This document shows positions 25,786 to 34,431 of a DNA stretch of 64,000 nt, piece after piece (positions within the stretch are counted from its first letter, which is position 1; each line of letters starts with the position of its first letter). The DNA comes from JBBIPZ01 sp037442505 [NCBI: Deltaproteobacteria bacterium] (GTDB lineage Bacteria; CALINM01). The DNA lies in NCBI GenBank assembly GCA_037442505.1, contig JBBIPZ010000003.1:11886-75885 (forward strand), in the 5' to 3' direction. A model generated the notes under the pieces. The model ran no database searches. It was not told the DNA's origin and was given only the letters and a program-made list of their open reading frames with translations. The translations under genes and the position numbers were made by a program.

Positions 25786-26280
25786 CTAATTTTTGATGTT
25801 GAATGTGAATTCTAATTTGCCGGCCTTTTCTGTTTCAACTGTGAGAGCGGCTTTGTAAGTACCCTTTTCTTTCATAGAAACATCAGCACCAAAATGGCCT
25901 TTCATCGACATCAGGGTGTAGTCTTTGCTACTTCCCTTTAATGACAGCTTCAATGTAGCGCTTTTTATAGCACCCGTTGCATCATTCCCTTGAATCATAC
26001 ATGCAATATGATGGGTGATATTGGGATCCATTTTGCTCATATCAATTTTCATTCCACTATCCTTTGACATCGACTTCATAGCACTTTCAATATCGTTCAC
26101 CCACGCCTTGACCTGCACTCCGCTTTTTTTGCCTTTAAACACAAGCTTTCCCATCCCTGCCATATCGCCGTGATTCATCGTCCCCATATGTCCGCTACCA
26201 TGCATTTCACCATCATGGGCAAAGGCAACCACACCAAAGGCTAATCCCAATACTACTAACAACGCTAAAACTTTCTTCAT
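25786..26280 (-). CDS. Periplasmic Met/His-rich protein of the Cus-type operon
   Basis: The ATG at 26280 has AGGAGG 7 nt upstream; the longer frame runs back into the CusA gene. 164 residues: signal peptide (KKVLALLVVLGLAFGVVAFA), then a Met/His stretch HDGEMHGSGHMGTMNHGDMAGMG, then a beta-rich domain with KSGVQVKAWVNDIESAM and HHIACMIQGND. The Met/His segment is a typical soft-metal binder, suggesting a periplasmic copper/silver carrier feeding the pump. The fold resembles YtkA/FixH-like domains, but I am not sure. Last gene of the operon. Confidence 0.75.
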   Translation of the reverse strand: MKKVLALLVVLGLAFGVVAFAHDGEMHGSGHMGTMNHGDMAGMGKLVFKGKKSGVQVKAWVNDIESAMKSMSKDSGMKIDMSKMDPNITHHIACMIQGNDATGAIKSATLKLSLKGSSKDYTLMSMKGHFGADVSMKEKGTYKAALTVETEKAGKLEFTFNIKN

Positions 26281-26309
26281 AAACATTCCTCCTTTTTTTG
26301 AAATATTTT

Positions 26310-29300
26310 TTATTGCGCCAGTTTTAACTCTTTTTTCTTCCATATCAAATAAATCGCTGGATAAACAATTAGTTCCATAATAAAGGATGTTACAACTCCC
26401 CCGATCATTGGTGCTGCTATACGTTTCATAAGGTCTGCCCCTGTTCCCGTTGACCACATTATGGGCATAAGACCAATCAGCATAACAGAAACGGTCATAA
26501 TTTTAGGCCTTATTCTTTTTACTGCACCGTGAATGATTGCTTCATGGAGATCGCTTAGATTATTTAACTTTCCATTCTTTTTTGCCTCATCATAGGCAAG
26601 GTCAAGGAAAAGAAGCATAAAAACACCCGTTTCTGCATCCAGTCCCATAAGGGCTATAATACCTACCCAAACAGCAATGGAAATATTATACCCAAGCAGG
26701 TATAAAAACCAGATAGCACCGACTGCTGAGAAAGGAACCGCCAGCATAACTATGCCCGCTTTTATCGGAGAACCGGTATTCATATAAAGAATGAGAATGA
26801 TTAGTAGAAGTGTCACTGGTACAACTATCTTAAGCCTTTCTTTAACCCTTAACATATTCTCATACTGTCCGCTCCATACGAGCGAATATCCCGGAGGCAG
26901 CTTCAATTTTTCTGAAACGATCTTTTTCGCATTGTTTACATAACTTCCTATATCAACATTGGTTATATCTACATAAACATATCCTGCAAGCATACCATTT
27001 TCGTTTCTTATCATTGCGGGACCATAGGATAAAGTAATATCTGCAAGCTCTCTTAAAGGCACCTGCGTTCCCATCATTGTTGTTACCAGTACTCTTTCAA
27101 GCTCATCAACATCACTTCTAAAATCTCTCTCATATCTAACATTAATCGTATATCTTTCTCTGCCCTCAATGGTTTGTATTATATTTTCTCCACCTATAGC
27201 AGTACTTATAACCATCTGAAGCTCTTCAAGTGTAAGTCCATACCTTGCCAATGCTTCCCTTTTTGGAGTAAAGTTAACGTAATATCCACCGCCCACCCTT
27301 TCAGCAAATACGCTTCTTGTGCCGGGAACGTTTTTAAGTAACTTTTCTATATCCTGTCCAATCATTTCTATGTGATTTATATCTGAACCCATGATTTTAA
27401 TTCCAATTGGTGTTCTGACACCTGTAGTCAACATGTCTATTCTACCCTTTATGGGCATCGTCCAGGCGTTGGTATTTCCCGGTATCTGTAGTGCCTGATC
27501 CATCAAGTTTATAAGTTCTTCGTAGGAAATTCTATCATGCCATATAGGTCTTAGTATCTTTTTTATAAATTCTGGTGCCCATGATGAATACCATCTTGGC
27601 CTTTCTCGCCATTCTTCTTTTGGTTTTAGATGAACCACCGTTTCCATCATTGAAAATGGCGCTGGATCTGTGGAAGTATCAGCTCGTCCTGCTTTTCCAA
27701 AAACTGTCTCCACTTCTGGAAAGGATTTTAAAATTTTATCCTGCAAAATCATAAGATTTTTTGCCTCTGTAACAGAAATACCTGGCAATGTAGTCGGCAT
27801 ATAAAGAATAGTGCCTTCATTTAGTGGCGGCATAAACTCTGAACCTAATTTGAAATATACAGGTATCGCTGAAATGACTATTATCACAGCACAGGCTATA
27901 ATCTTTTTGGGATGTCTCAATACAAAATGACAAACGGGCTCGTATATTTTAAACAAAACTCTACTTATGGGATGTTTATCTTCTCTGTAATAGGTTCCAA
28001 CAAATATAGAAGTTGCAAATTTAGCAAGCATCTTTGGTTTAAAAGTAAATGGATCAAGACGAGTAAAAAACATTCTAACGGCCGGATCAAGCGTAATAGC
28101 AAGAATGGATGCAAGGGCAAGGGTCAGGGTTTTTGTCCATGCAAGTGGTGTAAAAAGTTTTCCTTCTTGGTCAACAAGGGTAAAAACGGGTAAAAAGGAT
28201 GCTGTTATGACTAAAAGAGAGAAAAATACCGATGGACCAACCTCCATCAACGCCTCAAGTCTAACCTCGTGAAAATCACCTTTTCGACCATCTTCAATCC
28301 AATGCTCAATCTTTTTGTAAGCATTTTCCACTTCAACTATCGCACCATCTACAAGAACACCAATCGATATGGCTATGCCTGCAAGACTCATTATATTTGA
28401 AGTGATGTTCATCATATACATCGGGACAAAGGCTAAAATAACCGATATGGGAATAGTAATAATAGGAACAAGCGCTGAGGGGAAATGCCAGAGGAATATT
28501 AAAATGACAACACTTACCACAATCATCTCTTCTAAAAGGGTGTGTTTTAAAGTATCTATAGATTTTTTTATAAGGTCTGACCTATCATAAACAGTAACAA
28601 GTTCAACTCCTTCTGGAAATCCTTGTTTTAGTTCCTTTATCTTAGCTTTGACTCTTTCTATAACATTTAATGCATTTTCTTTATGTCTTATTACAACGAT
28701 ACCTCCAACTGATTCTCCCATGCCATTTAAATCAGCCACCCCCCTTCTTATCTGTGGCCCTAATGAAATAGTTGCTATATCTCCAAGAAAAACAGGTGTT
28801 CCATTTTTTGCTTTTATAGCAATTTTTCTTAGATCTTCAAGGTTTTCAATGTAGCCTTGGGACCTAACCATGTATTCTTTTCCTGTCCACTCTATAAGCC
28901 TACCACCCATTTCATTGCTACTTTTCTTGATAGCATTAATAACATCAACGATAGAAATATTATAGGCTTGTAGCCGGGCCGGATTAATAGTTACCTGATA
29001 CTGTTTCTCAAATCCACCTATGCTTGCCACCTCTGCAACACCAGGCACACTTTGTAAAGCATATTTAAGATACCAATCCTGAAAGGTTCTAAGCTTTGCA
29101 AGGTCATGCTTGCCACTTTTATCTACAAGGGCATACTGAAAAACCCAGCCCACACCTGTAGCATCAGGACCAATCTCTGTTTTTACGCCCTGTGGGAGCG
29201 AACCCTGTATTTTGGATAGATACTCAACGACCCTGCTTCGAGCCCAGTAGATATCTGTTCCATCCTGGAATATGACATAAACATAGGAAAAACCATAATC

Positions 29301-29555
29301 GCTAAAACCCCTTATAGCTTTTACTTTTGGGGCTCCAAGCAGCGCACTAACTATAGGATAAGTTACTTGATCTTCAATAATACCTGGACTTCTATCCCAT
29401 TTACTGTAAACGATAACCTGTGTGTCAGAAAGATCGGGGATAGCATCAAGGGGAATAAGCTTCATCGCATATAAAGAATATGCAACAGCTGCTGCCGTAA
29501 GTAACATCACAAAAACCTTATTATGAGCCGAAAATCTGATTATTTTCTTTAACAT
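26310..29555 (-). CDS. cusA: CusA/CzcA-type heavy-metal RND efflux pump
   Basis: 1081 residues, full length. TM4 carries GVLVDGAIVEVENAYKK, the DG-x3-E pattern of heavy-metal RND pumps. Other landmarks: IPDLSDTQVIVYSKWDRSPGIIEDQVTYP at ~37-65, GSEFMPPLNEGTILYMPTTLPG near 590 and LTTGVRTPIGIKIMG near 710. Met-rich spots (SMMETV near 652) agree with a Cu(I)/Ag(I) methionine relay. The pump is driven by protons and works with the adaptor and TolC genes upstream. Zinc/cobalt specificity cannot be excluded. Confidence 0.9.
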   Translation of the reverse strand: MLKKIIRFSAHNKVFVMLLTAAAVAYSLYAMKLIPLDAIPDLSDTQVIVYSKWDRSPGIIEDQVTYPIVSALLGAPKVKAIRGFSDYGFSYVYVIFQDGTDIYWARSRVVEYLSKIQGSLPQGVKTEIGPDATGVGWVFQYALVDKSGKHDLAKLRTFQDWYLKYALQSVPGVAEVASIGGFEKQYQVTINPARLQAYNISIVDVINAIKKSSNEMGGRLIEWTGKEYMVRSQGYIENLEDLRKIAIKAKNGTPVFLGDIATISLGPQIRRGVADLNGMGESVGGIVVIRHKENALNVIERVKAKIKELKQGFPEGVELVTVYDRSDLIKKSIDTLKHTLLEEMIVVSVVILIFLWHFPSALVPIITIPISVILAFVPMYMMNITSNIMSLAGIAISIGVLVDGAIVEVENAYKKIEHWIEDGRKGDFHEVRLEALMEVGPSVFFSLLVITASFLPVFTLVDQEGKLFTPLAWTKTLTLALASILAITLDPAVRMFFTRLDPFTFKPKMLAKFATSIFVGTYYREDKHPISRVLFKIYEPVCHFVLRHPKKIIACAVIIVISAIPVYFKLGSEFMPPLNEGTILYMPTTLPGISVTEAKNLMILQDKILKSFPEVETVFGKAGRADTSTDPAPFSMMETVVHLKPKEEWRERPRWYSSWAPEFIKKILRPIWHDRISYEELINLMDQALQIPGNTNAWTMPIKGRIDMLTTGVRTPIGIKIMGSDINHIEMIGQDIEKLLKNVPGTRSVFAERVGGGYYVNFTPKREALARYGLTLEELQMVISTAIGGENIIQTIEGRERYTINVRYERDFRSDVDELERVLVTTMMGTQVPLRELADITLSYGPAMIRNENGMLAGYVYVDITNVDIGSYVNNAKKIVSEKLKLPPGYSLVWSGQYENMLRVKERLKIVVPVTLLLIILILYMNTGSPIKAGIVMLAVPFSAVGAIWFLYLLGYNISIAVWVGIIALMGLDAETGVFMLLFLDLAYDEAKKNGKLNNLSDLHEAIIHGAVKRIRPKIMTVSVMLIGLMPIMWSTGTGADLMKRIAAPMIGGVVTSFIMELIVYPAIYLIWKKKELKLAQ

Positions 29556-29615
29556 CTTATATCCCTAACTTATTTTTTTTTTAACTCTTAAACGATTGAA
29601 CTTTGAAACTTGTAA

Positions 29616-31016
29616 TTATTTGCCATGACCTTCATGTTCTCCCGTAACAGCCCTCAAAGCCGCTTTTAGCTGCGATTCAGAATCTATAAGGAAGTTAGCA
29701 GAACTCACAACCACATCTCCTGGTTTTAATCCTGATATGATTTCATAATAACCATCATTACTTCTAAAGCCGGTTTTAACAATAACTGGTTTTAAATGTT
29801 CTTTATCTTTGACAAACACATACTCTTTGGTTCCCGTTTTAAAAACTGCAGACTCAGGTACGGCAACCTTTTTGCCAATTCTGTAAGAAATACTCGCATC
29901 CGCATACATTTGAGGTTTCAATATTAGATCTGGATTTGATATTTCCATTCTTGCCTTCAATGTTCTTGTTTCTGGATTTACAAAGGGATATATAAAAGTA
30001 ACCCTTCCATGAAAAACCTTACCAGGCCAGTAAGATAGAGTTAATGTAACGGGTGTTCCGACTTTAACAAAGGGTATGTCGGGTTGATAAATATCAGCCT
30101 CTGCCCATACATGTGAGATATCCGATATAACAAGAACTGGTTCATTCATCATAATCTTTTGCCCTGCCACAACCATCTTTTCTGTAACAAATCCAGTTGC
30201 TGGAGCATAGAGAGTAACAGTTCTTTCAACATTTCCTGTTTCTTCAAGACTCTTAATCTGGTCATCATTTATGTCGAGTAGCTTTAGCCTTTCTCTTGCT
30301 GATTCTCGTATCTCTCTTAACGTCTCTTTCATGTTTGCCATACTTGAGTTAGCAAGCCTTTTCTCAGCCTTTATTGCTGAAATATATTCCTGTTGTGATG
30401 ATAAAAGCTCGGGGCTATATACTTTGAATAGCGGCTGTCCTTTTTTGACAAGCTGTCCTGTTTGATTTACATATAGCTCTTCTACCCAGCCACTAACTTT
30501 AGTAGTCACCTTGTACAATCTTGCTTCGTCGTTAGTGATAATGGCAGATGTTTTCACTTCTTTTACAAGATCTTTTACCTTTGCAGTTTCATAAGTAATC
30601 CCAAGCATATCAGCTGTTTTTCGAGATACATACACAGTTGATAAATCAGAAGGACCTTCAGAGTCCTCAACTTCAAAAGGCACCATGTCCATCCCCATCG
30701 AATCTTTTCCAGGCTTATCACTTACCTCGTTGGGATTCATTGTAGAGCGGTACATAATCTTTTTCTTTTTGGGCTCTAATGCTTTGGACTGTTCTGATCC
30801 ATCTTTCTTTAATGGGACAAGATTCATTCCGCAGATTGGGCAGCTACCCGGTTTGTCAGAAATAATCTGGGGATGCATCGGACAGGTGTATAACTGTTTT
30901 TCTTCCTTCTTCGTTACTTCTGTCTTTTTTATCTTTTTAGAATAGTAGTAGTATGAGCCACCGCCAATGCCGATAAATAAAATAATTGCCCAGATGATAT
31001 AAAAAGTTTTTTTCAT
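29616..31016 (-). CDS. cusB: CusB-type periplasmic adaptor with heavy-metal-binding domains
   Basis: 466 residues. One N-terminal transmembrane anchor (~7-27) is followed by a complete heavy-metal-binding domain at ~42-70 (YTCPMHPQIISDKPGSCPICGMNLVPL). A second, degenerate copy at ~88-113 (YRSTMNPNEVSDKPGKDSMGMDMVPF) lacks the cysteines. The adaptor body has VSGWVEELYVNQTGQLVKKGQPLF, a helical hairpin, LYAPATGFVTEK and VPESAVFKTG. It delivers metal to and couples the CusA pump. The gene follows the 45-residue ORF by 27 nt. Confidence 0.9.
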   Translation of the reverse strand: MKKTFYIIWAIILFIGIGGGSYYYYSKKIKKTEVTKKEEKQLYTCPMHPQIISDKPGSCPICGMNLVPLKKDGSEQSKALEPKKKKIMYRSTMNPNEVSDKPGKDSMGMDMVPFEVEDSEGPSDLSTVYVSRKTADMLGITYETAKVKDLVKEVKTSAIITNDEARLYKVTTKVSGWVEELYVNQTGQLVKKGQPLFKVYSPELLSSQQEYISAIKAEKRLANSSMANMKETLREIRESARERLKLLDINDDQIKSLEETGNVERTVTLYAPATGFVTEKMVVAGQKIMMNEPVLVISDISHVWAEADIYQPDIPFVKVGTPVTLTLSYWPGKVFHGRVTFIYPFVNPETRTLKARMEISNPDLILKPQMYADASISYRIGKKVAVPESAVFKTGTKEYVFVKDKEHLKPVIVKTGFRSNDGYYEIISGLKPGDVVVSSANFLIDSESQLKAALRAVTGEHEGHGK

Positions 31017-31043
31017 ATTAACCCCTCAAAACTTAAAAATTTA

Positions 31044-31181
31044 TTAGCAACAGTGTTTTGGACAGCTTATATTTTTCCAAAAATTGTTATCCACAGCCGT
31101 AAGTTTATAATACAGATAAACGCCAGCAATACCTACCAGAAGAAAAGAAATAATCATTAAAACAATCATTTTTTTACTCAT
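31044..31181 (-). CDS. Small membrane peptide with C-terminal CPKHCC
   Basis: 45 residues. The ATG at 31181 overlaps the TGA of the TolC-family gene (ATGA). One transmembrane helix (~5-25) is followed by a short periplasmic or cytoplasmic tail ending NISCPKHCC. Three cysteines and one histidine at the very end make a good soft-metal site. The overlap with tolC and the position directly before cusB suggest an accessory of the copper/silver efflux complex. I do not know a named family. Confidence 0.6.
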   Translation of the reverse strand: MSKKMIVLMIISFLLVGIAGVYLYYKLTAVDNNFWKNISCPKHCC

Positions 31182-32434
31182 TTTATTACATCAATCCCCA
31201 TCAAAGAATTTAGTTCCGAAACACCTGTAAGATACTCTTTTTGTATCATCACAAGCTCTTTTTTGTATCTCAAAAGCATCCTGATTGTGTCAATAACAGG
31301 CATAAATTCAACCCCACTCGTCTTATACCTCGCCAAAATCGTTTCCAGTGCAAGCTCATTTTGGGGAATGAGTTCTTCTTTGTATAGTTTATTAAGCTCT
31401 TCCCATTTTCTAAGCTGACTCAATATTGTATCTACCCTTGAAACAAGCTCATTTTTTTTATCATTAATCAGGCTATCAACCATACTATACTTTTTTTGCA
31501 TCTCTTCAATCATAGGAATATTTTTCTTTTTATACCAGATGGGGATATTCAAAACAGCCATCGCACTTATCATATCAGGCCTTTTCATCCCAGATGGCGA
31601 ATTGTCCCGCTGCATATAGGAAATACCAATCTCAAGGTCGGGATAATACTCTTTTTGCCTTAAAGTTACCTCTTTTTCGCTAATCTCTTTTTCAATAGCA
31701 AGCAACTTTAAATCCGGATTGTTCTGAAAAATCTTTTCTCTAATTTCTTCTGACTTCATCTCAGCAAACTGAGTTGTAGATAGATCGTTCATTTTTATGT
31801 CAATCTCCATTTCAGTTAGACCTGTTAGGTAAGAAAGCTTCTTTTTCGCTTCCGTTTCCTTCTGTTTGAGTGAGATAATTTCTTCGTTAATCATCGTGTA
31901 TTCAATATTTGCTTTAACTACATTTGTAAGACTCCCCATGCCAGATTTTGTGACAGCTGTTTCACTGTCTATGAGAAGCTTAATATAACTCTTTATTTCT
32001 TCTAAAATTTTCAAAGATGCTTTGATATAGTATAGCTCATAAACATTCATACGAAACATATGAAGCATCTCTACCGTTTCTTTTCTCAGCCTTTCTTTTG
32101 ACTTCTCATACTCTTTTATTGCAATCGACTCTTTTATCCCAAGCTTTCCACCTAAGGGAAACATCTGAGAAATACCTATTTCTTTGCTTGTCATATCCTC
32201 ATCTTTAAAAGACCAGCTATCAACGGGGACGCTATTAGCACCTATCTTTAACTTTGGGTCTTCGAGAGCACTGCTAACAGGTATCCTTTTTCTCATCATC
32301 TCAGTTTCAAGCTCCATTGACTTTAGCCTTGGATTTTCTTTAATGACTAAGTTTTGCAGGTCAAGTAGAGTAAACTCTTCAGCATGTGCCGAGGCAAGGA
32401 AAACAGACAAAAGAAAGAAAACAACTTTTTTCAT
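31178..32434 (-). CDS. TolC-family outer-membrane protein (CusC-like)
   Basis: 418 residues with a signal peptide (VVFFLLSVFLASAHA). Outer-membrane efflux repeats: FTLLDLQNLVIKENPRLKSMELE near the N-terminus, PVDSWSFKDEDMTSKEIGISQMFPLGGKL at ~71-99, and a second half with LEIGISYMQRDNS and AMAVLNIPIWYKKK. This resembles the short TolC proteins of heavy-metal systems. First gene of the CusCBA-like operon; a sigma-54-type promoter lies upstream. Confidence 0.85.
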   Translation of the reverse strand: MKKVVFFLLSVFLASAHAEEFTLLDLQNLVIKENPRLKSMELETEMMRKRIPVSSALEDPKLKIGANSVPVDSWSFKDEDMTSKEIGISQMFPLGGKLGIKESIAIKEYEKSKERLRKETVEMLHMFRMNVYELYYIKASLKILEEIKSYIKLLIDSETAVTKSGMGSLTNVVKANIEYTMINEEIISLKQKETEAKKKLSYLTGLTEMEIDIKMNDLSTTQFAEMKSEEIREKIFQNNPDLKLLAIEKEISEKEVTLRQKEYYPDLEIGISYMQRDNSPSGMKRPDMISAMAVLNIPIWYKKKNIPMIEEMQKKYSMVDSLINDKKNELVSRVDTILSQLRKWEELNKLYKEELIPQNELALETILARYKTSGVEFMPVIDTIRMLLRYKKELVMIQKEYLTGVSELNSLMGIDVIK

Positions 32435-32475
32435 GATTTAAATCTTCCCTTCCTTTTTCATTATGTCAAGATATA

Positions 32476-32491
32476 TACAACTTTTATGCCA
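32476..32491 (-). promoter_or_regulatory. Candidate sigma-54 promoter of the Cus-type operon
   Basis: Minus strand TGGCA-N6-TTGTA matches the -24/-12 consensus TGGCA-N6-TTGCW with a single change in the -12 element and correct spacing. It lies ~42 nt before the ATG at 32434. No good sigma-70 boxes at similar spacing were seen. A sigma-54 activator gene lies just upstream at 33085-34422. Confidence 0.55.
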
Positions 32492-32542
32492 GCACCATAA
32501 GTTATTGAAAATAAAGACAATAACTTAAAAAAGTTTATTTCG

Positions 32543-32589
32543 TTGTAGAATATTCTACAAAAAAGTAACTGCCTATAAAGAATATTCTT
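32543..32589. promoter_or_regulatory. Two palindromes sharing an AGAATATTCT core (candidate enhancer sites)
   Basis: 32543-32560 is the perfect 18-bp palindrome TTGTAGAATATTCTACAA and 32578-32589 is AAGAATATTCTT. Centres are 32 bp apart, about three helical turns. They lie ~85-120 bp upstream of the expected start of the sigma-54-like promoter, the usual distance for activator dimers. A third inverted repeat (AAGTTATTG/CAATAACTT, 32499-32526) lies between them and the promoter. Confidence 0.5.
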
Positions 32590-32702
32590 AAGGGGTGGTT
32601 AGACTTACCAAGCAAAGGTCTTTTATTGGTAGTTTAAGTGGTGTTGAGATAGTTTGAATAAATAAGCTAATTGCTTCTCCTGTCTTATTTTAAACTAACC
32701 CT

Positions 32703-33062
32703 TTAAAAAAAATGAGAAGCAAGCATATTTTCAAATTTAATAGATGGATCCTCTAATTCTGACCAGTCCCACAGACAATTTTGTATTTATGTATTTCATC
32801 AAGAATTATTAACTCTAAATCTGATGGACATAAAGAGTTGAGTATATTTTTTCTATCCTGTCTGTTGTCCCAGTTTAAATAAATGAATTTGCTAAAAGAT
32901 GTATTTCCTATGTGTTTGCAGAGAGTACTTTTGCCAACTGTCTTGGTCCAGAAATGCAAACCATTTTTTCTCTAAGATCTTCCAATTCTTTTTTTTAGGG
33001 AAAAATTTTAGTGCCAAAAGATCTTTTTTCAAATGTCTCAATTTATCAATAGTCTTTTCCAT
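32703..33062 (-). pseudogene. Remnant of an AAA_14/DUF4143-type ATPase
   Basis: Pieces in shifting frames recall a family ATPase: LREKMVCISGPRQ (start of the P-loop region), GKSTLCKHIGNTSFSKFIYLNWDNRQDRKNIL and LELIILDEIHKYK (Walker B). The text then jumps straight to LWDWSELEDPSIKFENMLASHF, which belongs to the far C-terminal DUF4143 part. At least one frameshift near the P-loop and a large internal deletion have destroyed the gene. Intact members are common as mobile, often toxin-antitoxin-like or orphan ATPases in anaerobes. The flanking 32435-32702 stretch holds the cus regulatory sites and no gene. Confidence 0.75.
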
Positions 33063-33084
33063 TTTTGCAAAAAAGTCTTTACTC

Positions 33085-34422
33085 TTACTTCTGATACTTC
33101 TCCAATCGATAAAGTAGGACGTGTCTTGGAATTTTCAGATATTCTGCGACTTTTGATTTGTTACCACTGAATTTTTTCAGGGCGGCAAAAATAACATTTT
33201 TTTCCAGTTCTTCTAAATCAAGATGGTCTTCGGGCAACTTTAAATCTATGGATTGCAGGACTTTTGTATTTATTTCGAATGGCAGGTCACTTTTCCTGAT
33301 CTTATTATCACTGCTGATAATGCACAACCTGTAAATAACATTTTCAAGCTCCCTTATATTACCTGACCAACTATAGTTAATTAATCCAGTCATTGCCTCT
33401 TCGGTAACAGTAAGGTTTTTATATCCGAATTTTTTTATAAAATGGTTCACAAGCAAAGGTATATCCTCTTTTCTTTCTCTCAATGGCGGCACTTCAATGG
33501 GAAAAACATTTAAACGATAATAGAGGTCCTCTCTAAAACGTTCTTCCTTAACCATTTCTTTTAAATTTCTATTCGTTGCCGCTATTACTCTCACATCAAC
33601 CTTTACGGGTCTCAATGCACCTACAGGCTCAATCTCCCCTTCCTGAATAAATCTTAAAAGTTTTGCCTGTATATGTAACGGCAGTTCTGCAATCTCATCA
33701 AGAAAGAGTGTGCCACCATCTGCTTCCTGAATTTTTCCCTTTTTGTCCCTTTCTGCTCCAGTAAAAGCGCCCTTTTTATAACCAAAAAGCTCGCTTTCGA
33801 AAAGATTGTCTGGAATAGCAGCGCAATTTATAGAAATAAAGGGTTCACTTGCCCTATCGCTTAAATAATGTATCTGCCTTGCTACAAGCTCTTTTCCTAC
33901 ACCACTTTCACCGGTAATTAATACGGAGATGTTTTTTGTAGCAATTTTTTCTATTACAGTCTTTAATTCTTTAACTTTTTTACTTTCGCCGATAATTTCA
34001 GGCTTTATTGTAGATTTTAAGAAATTTTTTAGATTGAAATTTTCGCCCTGTAACTTTTTGAACTCTATCGCTTTTTTGACGACTACTAAAAATTCGTCAT
34101 TATCAAAAGGTTTGGTAATATAGTCAAAGGCACCTGCCTTGATTGCTTTAACGGCATCTGGCACATTGCCAAAGGCAGTTATGATAATAACTGGAACCGT
34201 TTCGTCCAGTCTTTTGATATTTTCAAATATTTCATAACCAGTAAGACCTGGCAGTTTAATATCAGTAATAACCACTGAATAATCAAGATTTTGCTCAAAA
34301 AGTTTTAGTCCTTTTAATCCATCTACGCTGTGGTCAACATTAATACCTTCGCCTTCAAGCATTATCTTTATCAAAGAAGCAAGTGAAACATTATCTTCTA
34401 TAAGCAAAACCTTTATATCCAT
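33085..34422 (-). CDS. Sigma-54-dependent response regulator (NtrC family)
   Basis: 445 residues. The receiver domain has acidic residues at 10-11 and phospho-acceptor Asp54 (VVITDIKLPG). The AAA+ domain shows Walker A GESGVGKE, the sigma-54 contact GAFTGA, Walker B GGTLFLDEI and the arginine-finger region. The C-terminal Fis-type helix-turn-helix reads NKSKVAEYLKIPRHVLLYRL. Encoded 9 nt after its histidine kinase. The neighbouring sigma-54-like promoter and paired palindromes make the Cus operon a likely target. Confidence 0.93.
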   Translation of the reverse strand: MDIKVLLIEDNVSLASLIKIMLEGEGINVDHSVDGLKGLKLFEQNLDYSVVITDIKLPGLTGYEIFENIKRLDETVPVIIITAFGNVPDAVKAIKAGAFDYITKPFDNDEFLVVVKKAIEFKKLQGENFNLKNFLKSTIKPEIIGESKKVKELKTVIEKIATKNISVLITGESGVGKELVARQIHYLSDRASEPFISINCAAIPDNLFESELFGYKKGAFTGAERDKKGKIQEADGGTLFLDEIAELPLHIQAKLLRFIQEGEIEPVGALRPVKVDVRVIAATNRNLKEMVKEERFREDLYYRLNVFPIEVPPLRERKEDIPLLVNHFIKKFGYKNLTVTEEAMTGLINYSWSGNIRELENVIYRLCIISSDNKIRKSDLPFEINTKVLQSIDLKLPEDHLDLEELEKNVIFAALKKFSGNKSKVAEYLKIPRHVLLYRLEKYQK

Positions 34423-34431
34423 TTGTCTTTC

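Noticed and set aside
26281-26457. Longer N-terminus for the Met/His-rich protein
   Set aside because: It lies inside the CusA coding region in another frame; the ATG at 26280 has AGGAGG and a signal peptide.
27912-28193. 93-codon plus-strand frame opposite CusA
   Set aside because: Lysine- and asparagine-rich shadow of a well-conserved gene.
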